This document shows, in pieces, positions 1-5,047 of a DNA stretch of 8,616 nucleotides. A program made the translations under genes and the position numbers. The notes beneath the pieces are model-generated. The model saw only the letters and a list, made by a program, of their open reading frames with translations. It had not been told where the DNA came from and searched no databases. Source of the DNA: an uncultured Geobacteraceae bacterium (lineage in GTDB: Bacteria; Desulfobacterota; Desulfuromonadia; Geobacterales; Pseudopelobacteraceae); assembly GCA_903879825.1 (NCBI GenBank), contig CAIRND010000016.1, positions 1 to 8,616 of the forward strand, written 5' to 3'. Each line of letters begins with the position of its first letter. Positions within the stretch are counted from its first letter, which is position 1.

Positions 1-554
1 CATACTCTGCAGGCCTGAACGGTCTTGCCGGTCCGCTGCACGGTCTTGCCAATCAGGAAGTTCTTGACTGGACTCTCAAGTTCCAGGAAAAATACTGCAA
101 AGATGTAGAGCCTACTGCAGAACTGATCAAGGCTGCTCTCTGGGATACTCTTAACGCTGGTCAGGTTATTCCAGGTTATGGTCACGCCGTTCTCCGTAAA
201 ACAGATCCCCGCTATACATCACAGCGTGAGTTCTGCCAAAATACGGAAGGCCTCAAAGACTACCCACTATTCAAAGTTATCGCAATGATCTTTGAAGTTG
301 CTCCGGGCGTTCTCACTGAGCACGGCAAAACCAAAAATCCTTGGCCGAACGTTGACGCACAGTCCGGCGTTATCCAGATGTACTTTGGTCTGACCGAGTT
401 TGAATTTTACACCGTTCTGTTCGGTGTAGGCCGCGCTCTCGGTTGCATGGCCAACATCACGTGGGACCGCGGTCTGGGTTACGCGCTTGAGCGTCCGAAA
501 TCTGTAACTACTGCAATGCTTGAGAAATGGGCAGCTGCAGGCGGTCGTGACTAG
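1..554 (+). CDS. gltA: Citrate synthase, eukaryote-like type (3' part)
   Basis: This enzyme condenses acetyl-CoA with oxaloacetate to citrate at the entry of the TCA cycle, in the cytoplasm. The left edge cuts the gene: 183 residues are visible of a protein that is usually about 440, and the reading frame is open from base 3. The motif GPLHGLANQEVL carries the first active-site His (codon 39-41), PGYGHAVLRKTDPRY the second His (183-185), and NPWPNVDAQSG the catalytic Asp (354-356). An Arg in FGVGRALG (432-434) matches a substrate-binding Arg. These motifs match the mitochondrial-type enzyme better than the usual bacterial hexameric type, and this eukaryote-like form is known from Geobacteraceae, where the TCA cycle oxidises acetate during metal respiration. 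The gene ends at TAG 552-554 and is followed by its own terminator, so it is not co-transcribed with the next gene. The family call is firm. Confidence 0.96.
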   Translation, partial: YSAGLNGLAGPLHGLANQEVLDWTLKFQEKYCKDVEPTAELIKAALWDTLNAGQVIPGYGHAVLRKTDPRYTSQREFCQNTEGLKDYPLFKVIAMIFEVAPGVLTEHGKTKNPWPNVDAQSGVIQMYFGLTEFEFYTVLFGVGRALGCMANITWDRGLGYALERPKSVTTAMLEKWAAAGGRD

Positions 555-589
555 CCGTAATTAGTTTAATCAATGAATTTTGAAGACTG

Positions 590-616
590 GGGACGCAGAA
601 ATGCGTCCCTTTTTTT
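590..616 (+). terminator. Rho-independent terminator of citrate synthase
   Basis: A perfect 8-bp GC-rich stem (590-597 with 602-609, arm GGGACGCA) closes on a GAAA tetraloop and runs straight into seven T residues (610-616). It lies 36 bp after the citrate synthase stop. This is a textbook intrinsic terminator and separates that gene from the oxidative-stress operon. Confidence 0.95.
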
Positions 617-626
617 AATTGTGCGC

Positions 627-654
627 TTGCATAAAATAAAAACTGGTGTATAAA
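627..654 (+). promoter_or_regulatory. Candidate sigma-70 promoter of the rbr-dfx operon
   Basis: A good -10 box TATAAA (649-654) is preceded by a poor -35 TTGCAT (627-632) with a 16-bp spacer. The predicted start, near 661, gives a leader of about 37 nt before the rubrerythrin ATG. The terminator just upstream means the operon needs its own promoter in this gap, which supports the placement. The weak -35 would fit activator dependence, but no clear operator is visible. The rest of the 143-bp gap holds only the terminator and the ribosome-binding site. Confidence 0.5.
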
Positions 655-697
655 GGACCATATCAGTCGCATTTGAAGCTGAAGAAAGGAGTCAAGA

Positions 698-1276
698 ATG
701 GCAGCGTCAATCAAAGGAACTAAAACTGAACAGAATCTTCTCAAATCATTTGCAGGAGAGAGTCAGGCAAGAAACCGTTATACATACTTTGCCGGTGTAG
801 CAAAAAAAGAAGGCTTTGTTCAAATTTCGGATATTTTCGAAGAAACGGCAAATCAGGAGAAGGAACATGCCAAGCGTTTCTTTAAGTTGTTGGAAGGTGG
901 CGATCTGGAAATCACCGCTTGTTTTCCCGCCGGTAAAATCGGTACAACGGCTGAGAATCTTCTTGCTTCTGCCAACGGTGAACATGAAGAGCATACTCTA
1001 TTGTACCCTGGGTTTGCCGCTACAGCGAAAGAAGAGGGTTTTCCGGCCATTGCTGCGGCCTGGACAGCCATATCGGTGGCAGAAAAACAACACGAGAAAA
1101 GGTATCGCGACCTGTTGGCAAATATTGAAGCAGGGCGTGTATTTACACGAGAGGGGGATGTCGTGTGGCGCTGCCGTAACTGCGGATATCTCCACACCGG
1201 TCCGGATGCGCCGGAAGTCTGTATCGCCTGTTTGCACCCAAAGGCACATTTTGAACTTTTTGGCGAAAATTGGTAA
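698..1276 (+). CDS. rbr: Rubrerythrin (peroxide reductase)
   Basis: A cytoplasmic non-haem iron protein that reduces hydrogen peroxide to water with electrons from rubredoxin or NADH-linked donors. It has 192 residues, the usual length. The N-terminal ferritin-like four-helix domain (about 1-145) shows the diiron ligands: Glu21 in GESQARNRY, Glu54 and His57 in QEKEHA, Glu95 and Glu98 in GEHEEH, and Glu129 and His132 in AEKQH. The C-terminal rubredoxin-like domain (about 155-192) has both Cys pairs, CRNC (159, 162) and CIAC (175, 178), which bind a single iron. Start: ATG 698 has AAAGGAG (685-691) 6 nt upstream. The superoxide reductase gene follows 48 bp downstream, so the product of one enzyme is the substrate of the other. 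All metal ligands appear intact. Symbol by family convention. Confidence 0.96.
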   Translation: MAASIKGTKTEQNLLKSFAGESQARNRYTYFAGVAKKEGFVQISDIFEETANQEKEHAKRFFKLLEGGDLEITACFPAGKIGTTAENLLASANGEHEEHTLLYPGFAATAKEEGFPAIAAAWTAISVAEKQHEKRYRDLLANIEAGRVFTREGDVVWRCRNCGYLHTGPDAPEVCIACLHPKAHFELFGENW

Positions 1277-1283
1277 AAACCAG

Positions 1284-1300
1284 AACCCTGTTGCAGGGTT
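1284..1300 (+). other. Intergenic hairpin between rbr and dfx
   Basis: A perfect 7-bp inverted repeat (AACCCTG 1284-1290, CAGGGTT 1294-1300) with a 3-nt loop lies 7 bp after the rubrerythrin stop and 10 bp before the desulfoferrodoxin ribosome-binding site. No T tract follows, so it is unlikely to terminate transcription fully. It could be a processing or stability hairpin that sets the ratio of the two mRNAs, or a weak attenuator. The structure is seen in the sequence; the role is inferred. Confidence 0.55.
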
Positions 1301-1324
1301 ACTACTATAAAAGGAGAAATAAAA

Positions 1325-1705
1325 ATGGCAAATTGTTTAGAAATCTACAAATGTAATCTGTGCGGCAACATAGTTGAATCCGTGCACACTGGTGGCGGCA
1401 CACTTACCTGTTGTGGAGAAGAAATGGTTCTGTTGGCAGAAAATACTGTTGACGCTGCGAAAGAGAAACATGTACCGGTAATTGAGAAGGTCGCTGGCGG
1501 CTACAAAGTAACAGTTGGCAGCGTAGCGCACCCCATGGAAGAAAAGCACTATATCGAGTGGATCGAACTGATCGCTGACGGCAAAGCATACCGCCAGTTC
1601 CTCAATCCTGGTGAAGTTGCCACAACCGTTTTCTGTGTAGAAGCAGCCAGTGTGACTGCCCGTGAATTATGTAACCTGCATGGTGTCTGGTCTGCTCAGG
1701 GCTGA
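1325..1705 (+). CDS. dfx: Desulfoferrodoxin, 2Fe superoxide reductase
   Basis: A cytoplasmic enzyme that reduces superoxide to hydrogen peroxide without making oxygen. It has 126 residues, the normal length for the two-iron class. The N-terminal desulforedoxin-like domain has Cys10, Cys13, Cys29 and Cys30, which bind center I. The C-terminal catalytic domain has the center II set: His49 in EKHVPVIE, His69 and His75 in AHPMEEKHYIEW, and Cys116 and His119 in LCNLHG. Glu47-Lys48, known to matter for superoxide binding and turnover in this family, are present. Start: ATG 1325 with AAGGAG (1311-1316) 8 nt upstream. It is second in an operon with rubrerythrin, which disposes of the peroxide it makes. 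A terminator follows. The call is firm; the gene is also called rbo or sor. Confidence 0.97.
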   Translation: MANCLEIYKCNLCGNIVESVHTGGGTLTCCGEEMVLLAENTVDAAKEKHVPVIEKVAGGYKVTVGSVAHPMEEKHYIEWIELIADGKAYRQFLNPGEVATTVFCVEAASVTARELCNLHGVWSAQG

Positions 1706-1727
1706 TTAACGCACTGTTTTGATTATG

Positions 1728-1759
1728 GCGGGAACCTGGAAACGGGTTCCCGCTTATTT
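1728..1759 (+). terminator. Terminator of the rbr-dfx operon
   Basis: A perfect 9-bp stem (1728-1736 with 1745-1753, arm GCGGGAACC), with a G-U closing pair possible, is followed by TTATTT. It lies 22 bp after the desulfoferrodoxin stop. The T tract is interrupted by one A, so termination may be incomplete, but the stem is very stable. Its position argues that lptF is transcribed from its own promoter and that the lptF coding region does not begin upstream of it. Confidence 0.85.
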
Positions 1760-1766
1760 GTCCGCA

Positions 1767-1787
1767 GAGTACTTTACACATGTACTC
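1767..1787. repeat. Inverted repeat flanking the -35 box of lptF (possible operator)
   Basis: GAGTAC (1767-1772) and GTACTC (1782-1787) are perfect inverted half-sites separated by 9 bp. The candidate -35 hexamer of the lptF promoter lies inside the spacer. Between and partly within the arms is a second small symmetry, TACA-N2-TGTA (1775-1784). The layout fits a dimeric regulator that would block or touch RNA polymerase. No known operator consensus was recognised. Confidence 0.35.
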
Positions 1788-1801
1788 CGCTCATGTATCA
1801 T
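1773..1801 (+). promoter_or_regulatory. Candidate sigma-70 promoter of lptF
   Basis: TTTACA (1773-1778, 5 of 6 matches to the -35 consensus) and TATCAT (1796-1801, 5 of 6 matches to the -10 consensus) are separated by the optimal 17 bp. The predicted start of transcription is about 1808, with purines at 1806 and 1809, and 1809 is the first base of the lptF GTG. The site lies just after the terminator of the preceding operon, where a promoter is expected. Confidence 0.6.
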
Positions 1802-1808
1802 CCCCATC

Positions 1809-2957
1809 GTGAAACGTATCTTATCCCTCTACATAATTCGAGAAATCTCCTCGCTCTTCCTGCTTGGTATTGTCATTTTCACCCTGGTTCTATTGATGGG
1901 GCGTTTAATTACGCTTACGGACCTTGTCGTGTCACATGGTGTCCCGTTGGTAGATGTCAGTAGGATGATCCTGTACCTCATCCCGTCTTTTCTTGTTTTT
2001 ACGATCCCAATGGCTTTTTTACTGGCGGTACTGTTGGCATTCGGGCGTTTTTCTGCCGATAATGAAATTGTCGTCATCAAGGCCAGTGGCATTAGTCTTA
2101 TCCAGATAATGCCGCCGGTAATTTTTTGTGCGTTTGTTGCCGTTCTGCTTGCTTTGGGGGCCAGTACAATCGGTGTTCCGTGGGGCAACAGTGCTTTCAA
2201 AGAGCTCAGTTTCAAGGTGTTAAAACAGAATATTACCGCCACAATCCGTGAAAAAGTATTCTGGGATGATATTCCTGGTGTCGTTATGTATACCGAACAC
2301 TATGATGAACTGAGTCATGCGCTGAAAGGGGTAATAATTCACGATGGACGCAACCCTGATCAGCCTATGACAATATTTGCGCGTGACGGGGTTATCTCAA
2401 GTGCCACTGGAAGCCAGTCGTTGCTGCTGTCTCTTCAGAATGGTTCAATTCATAGCGCTGGCAATGGCGGACTCTATCGCCTGGTTCATTTTGGTGAATA
2501 CGTGATGACTGTTGGCGAAAAGGGGAAACCCGGTGACATAATCAGAAACGAACCGGATATGTGGCTATCAGAATTGAAACGTCGAATAGATGATCCCAGT
2601 ACTCCGATAAAAAACAGCCTTAAAACAGAGGCCGAACTTTACAGTCGTTTTACCTTTCCGTTCGCCTCTCTGGTTTTTGCTATATTGGCTGTCCCGCTGG
2701 GAATTCAGAATCGACGTTCAGGTAAATCGGGTGGTTTTACCATAAGCATTTCAATTATAATCACGTATTATGTACTTATGTCTGTTATGCGGACTCTTGC
2801 AGAGAAGGGTACTTTACCTCCCGTTGTGGCGCTCTGGATTCCTGATCTTATTTTCTTTTGTTTGGGCCTGTATTTTTTACGATTGGCATCGCTGGAGAAA
2901 AGCATACCGCTATTTCCGCTTAAAGATATTCTTGCTTATTTCCGGAGAACCACCTGA
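1809..2957 (+). CDS. lptF: LPS export permease LptF (YjgP/YjgQ family)
   Basis: One of the two membrane subunits of the LptB2FG ABC transporter, which extracts LPS from the inner membrane and passes it to LptC and the periplasmic bridge. The protein has 382 residues from GTG 1809, the usual size. Helices lie at about 14-35, 52-78 and 98-122, then a periplasmic beta-jellyroll region (about 130-275), then three C-terminal helices. The segment GRFSADNEIVVIKASG after helix 2 is the family signature. Start choice: the frame stays open upstream to ATG 1719, but that codon precedes the terminator stem and would add about 30 residues unlike the family. From GTG 1809 the protein begins MKRILSLYIIREI, as LptF proteins do. 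No Shine-Dalgarno is visible before it. The stop abuts the lptG ATG. LptF rather than LptG is chosen from gene order and similarity. Confidence 0.92.
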   Translation: MKRILSLYIIREISSLFLLGIVIFTLVLLMGRLITLTDLVVSHGVPLVDVSRMILYLIPSFLVFTIPMAFLLAVLLAFGRFSADNEIVVIKASGISLIQIMPPVIFCAFVAVLLALGASTIGVPWGNSAFKELSFKVLKQNITATIREKVFWDDIPGVVMYTEHYDELSHALKGVIIHDGRNPDQPMTIFARDGVISSATGSQSLLLSLQNGSIHSAGNGGLYRLVHFGEYVMTVGEKGKPGDIIRNEPDMWLSELKRRIDDPSTPIKNSLKTEAELYSRFTFPFASLVFAILAVPLGIQNRRSGKSGGFTISISIIITYYVLMSVMRTLAEKGTLPPVVALWIPDLIFFCLGLYFLRLASLEKSIPLFPLKDILAYFRRTT

Positions 2958-4037
2958 ATGAGCATTCTCGACCGTTATATCGCCCAGACCTGGCTGCGAC
3001 TTCTTATGCTCTGCCTGGGAGGCTTTGTTGCACTGTATTTAGTGATCGATCTGATTGAAAAGATTCCTCGGTTTCTTCGTGCAGGAGGAGTTGCGGGAGA
3101 TATTCTGGAGTACTTTATCTGGAAATTTCCGGAAATGATCGGTCGCACCGCCACGTTCTCTATTCTTATGGCAACGCTTTTAACGCTTGCAACGCTGTCA
3201 CGCGACAGTGAAATTATTGCCATGCGCGGATGTGGAATCAGCTTATTCAGGATTTCGCTGCCGATGTTAACTCTCGGCTTTGTTGCAAGTATTTTACTTT
3301 TGGTCAATGCTGAGCTTGTCTTGCCACATAGTTATGCGCGCACCGAACTAATCGACCGGGTCAAGATCAAGAAAAAAGGTGATCAAGTAACGTTCAAGCG
3401 CAATAACATCTGGTTCCGTTCCAACTCCATGATTCTGCAGGCTCGGCTGTTTGAACCTAAAACACGGACTTTGAGCGGGGTCGTTATCTGGAGCGTGGAT
3501 GAGGCAATGAATCCGATCAGCAGAATTGACGCCAAGACCGCTGTTTACAAGGAAGGGCGTTGGTTGCTTAATAGCACTGTGCAGAAGAATTTCCAGACTG
3601 CGACCGGCTTTGCACCTCAATTGGCACAGACGATAGAATTAGATCTCAAACTTAAAGTTGAGGATCTGCAGGTTCTTGATAGTGATGCTGATAATATGAG
3701 TATTCGCACCCTGAAAGAGTATGCAGATAATCTAAAACGGGGAGGGTACCAAGCCTATCGCTATCTGACGATGATGCATACGAAGATTGCAACGCCCTTT
3801 GCGGCCGTAATAATGGTGCTGCTTGGAATTCCGTTTGCACTGAGAAACAGTCGCTCTGGCGGTATTGCAATGGGAATTGGCGCCAGTATCGGAATTGGTT
3901 TTGCGTATTTTATTGTTAATGCAGTGCTACTTTCTTATGGTCGAAGTGGGGTGCTGACGCCAGTAGTCGCTGCGTGGGGCTCTAATTTTCTGTTTATGAT
4001 TGGCGGAATCTGGATGTCAATGACGGTTAAAGGTTGA
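2958..4037 (+). CDS. lptG: LPS export permease LptG (YjgP/YjgQ family)
   Basis: The partner membrane subunit of LptF in the LptB2FG exporter. At 359 residues it has the normal length. The N-terminus MSILDRYIAQTWLRLL leads into helix 1 (about 13-33), followed by the charged IEKIPRF segment; in E. coli LptG, lysines in this region contact the LPS phosphates. Helices 2 and 3 lie at about 60-80 and 96-118, the conserved loop TLSRDSEIIAMRGCGIS joins them, a periplasmic domain follows (about 120-270), and three C-terminal helices include the PFALRNSRSGG segment. ATG 2958 directly follows the lptF stop with no gap, and a GGAG (2944-2947) lies 10 nt upstream inside lptF, so translation is probably coupled and gives equal amounts of the two subunits. 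LptB, LptA and LptC genes are not in this window. Confidence 0.92.
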   Translation: MSILDRYIAQTWLRLLMLCLGGFVALYLVIDLIEKIPRFLRAGGVAGDILEYFIWKFPEMIGRTATFSILMATLLTLATLSRDSEIIAMRGCGISLFRISLPMLTLGFVASILLLVNAELVLPHSYARTELIDRVKIKKKGDQVTFKRNNIWFRSNSMILQARLFEPKTRTLSGVVIWSVDEAMNPISRIDAKTAVYKEGRWLLNSTVQKNFQTATGFAPQLAQTIELDLKLKVEDLQVLDSDADNMSIRTLKEYADNLKRGGYQAYRYLTMMHTKIATPFAAVIMVLLGIPFALRNSRSGGIAMGIGASIGIGFAYFIVNAVLLSYGRSGVLTPVVAAWGSNFLFMIGGIWMSMTVKG

Positions 4038-4042
4038 TTTTT

Positions 4043-4050
4043 AAGGAGGT
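4043..4050 (+). promoter_or_regulatory. Strong ribosome-binding site that sets the TIG protein start
   Basis: AAGGAGGT is a full complement to the 16S rRNA 3' end and sits 4 nt before ATG 4055. It lies just after the lptG stop. It excludes the in-frame TTG at 4034, which overlaps the lptG stop and would place the site inside the coding region. It is the strongest ribosome-binding site in the window. Confidence 0.9.
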
Positions 4051-4054
4051 TTCT

Positions 4055-4984
4055 ATGCATGTTACATCCTTACGAATATGTGCTTTTCTCTTATGTTTTT
4101 CTCTGGCGGGTGAATCATATGCCGCAGAACGTCCGAAGCGGGTTAAGTTGGTGGCTGCTGCTGTACCACAACCTGTTCCTGCTCCTGTTGCACTGGCTAT
4201 TCTCAGCATTATCCCTGCCCAGGCTGAACCTGGTGCCAAAGTAACATTGTCTGGAAGTGGTTTTGGGGAAACCGCCAGCGTTTTTCTGGGAAACGTTGAA
4301 ATTCCGGCCAGAATTACCGCAGGTAAACGGGCCGAAATCAATGTGCCGGCGCAGTTGGAAGCAGGGATATACGCTCTCTACCTGAAGCGGTCCGACGGCA
4401 CAATCGGCAGATCCTATAATTTTACGGTCCTCCCGCTCCGACCAGTGCTTACCATGTTGCAACCTTCTCAGATCAGCTACTGTGCCGTTGGCAAAGAGCG
4501 CGAAGTTTTAGCCATCGGTAATAACTTCGGTGAGTCTACAATGCTTTTCTTTGACGGGGCAGTACTTGGCAAAACACTTGTATCGCCGGAGTCGGTTTCT
4601 TTTGTGGTACCGTCCGTTTCGGGCGGACTTCACCAGGTGCAGATTAAAAATTCACCTGATAACAGTTCTGTACCACTGAATCTGGCAATTGAAACCAAGC
4701 CTGAAATAGGCCAGGTAACAGTGGGAAACGAGCACGTTAACTTCTATGAACTGATTATTACCGGAAGGAATTTTACTCTGAATTCTTCGGTGTATGTGGA
4801 TGGTGTGCAAATCGGTGGACGTGGTGGACAGGATATGGCAGAGCGGGAAAAGCTGATTTATATCGACTGCACAAAAATGATTTATCAGCGCCACCCCTAT
4901 TCGCCGGTCAACAAAGACTTTCGCTTTCAGGTTGTCAACCCAGGAGGCGAGGGGAGTCAGGTCATCACGGTGACGGCACCATGA
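4055..4984 (+). CDS. Secreted protein with three TIG/IPT-like domains
   Basis: No specific function is recognised. The 309-residue product starts with a Sec signal peptide (basic Arg7, hydrophobic core 8-18, likely cleavage after Ala23 in SYA-AE), then a Pro/Ala-rich linker (about 34-48) and three immunoglobulin-like TIG/IPT repeats. Repeat 1 (about 49-130) has the typical PGAKVTLSGSGFGE turn, repeat 2 (about 132-217) has REVLAIGNNFGEST, and repeat 3 (about 219-309) has YELIITGRNFTLNSS. Repeat 3 is longer and more divergent, with a YIDCTKMIYQRHPYSP insertion. The mature protein has only two Cys, one in repeat 2 and one in repeat 3. There is no lipobox or membrane anchor. It lies 17 bp after lptG with a strong ribosome-binding site, so it is probably in the same operon. 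TIG domains usually bind proteins or sugars; a periplasmic or surface role in envelope assembly is an inference from position. Confidence 0.85.
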   Translation: MHVTSLRICAFLLCFSLAGESYAAERPKRVKLVAAAVPQPVPAPVALAILSIIPAQAEPGAKVTLSGSGFGETASVFLGNVEIPARITAGKRAEINVPAQLEAGIYALYLKRSDGTIGRSYNFTVLPLRPVLTMLQPSQISYCAVGKEREVLAIGNNFGESTMLFFDGAVLGKTLVSPESVSFVVPSVSGGLHQVQIKNSPDNSSVPLNLAIETKPEIGQVTVGNEHVNFYELIITGRNFTLNSSVYVDGVQIGGRGGQDMAEREKLIYIDCTKMIYQRHPYSPVNKDFRFQVVNPGGEGSQVITVTAP

Positions 4985-4987
4985 TGA
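4962..4987 (+). other. Hairpin spanning the stop codon of the TIG protein gene
   Basis: Arms 4962-4972 and 4977-4987 form 10 base pairs with one C-A mismatch and an ACGG loop; the TGA stop (4982-4984) lies in the 3' arm. A run of eight T (5002-5009) begins 14 nt later, too far for a classical intrinsic terminator. It may be a processing or protective 3' hairpin, or a partial terminator before the downstream gene. Confidence 0.4.
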
Positions 4988-5047
4988 AATTTGAGTAGTT
5001 ATTTTTTTTATATCGCAGCTTTATAAATTCTATAAGGAAACACGTAC

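Noticed and set aside
816..1310. Long open frames on both strands within rbr, dfx and the lpt genes
   Set aside because: They lie in other frames of genes with clear family motifs, have no ribosome-binding sites, and their translations show no recognisable domain.
1306..1311. TATAAA before dfx as a separate promoter
   Set aside because: No -35 element lies at a suitable distance, and the bases overlap the ribosome-binding region.
1719..1808. Upstream ATG 1719 as the start of lptF
   Set aside because: The added region contains the terminator stem of the preceding operon and the candidate promoter, and the extra residues do not fit the family N-terminus.
4034..4054. TTG 4034 as the start of the TIG protein
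   Set aside because: It overlaps the lptG stop, has no ribosome-binding site, and would put a perfect Shine-Dalgarno inside the coding region; ATG 4055 gives a proper signal peptide.
5010..5040. AT-rich stretch with TATAAA (5022-5027) as a promoter for the LtaS-like gene
   Set aside because: No acceptable -35 at 16-18 bp (TTGAGT at 4991 is 25 bp away); the AT richness alone is weak evidence.
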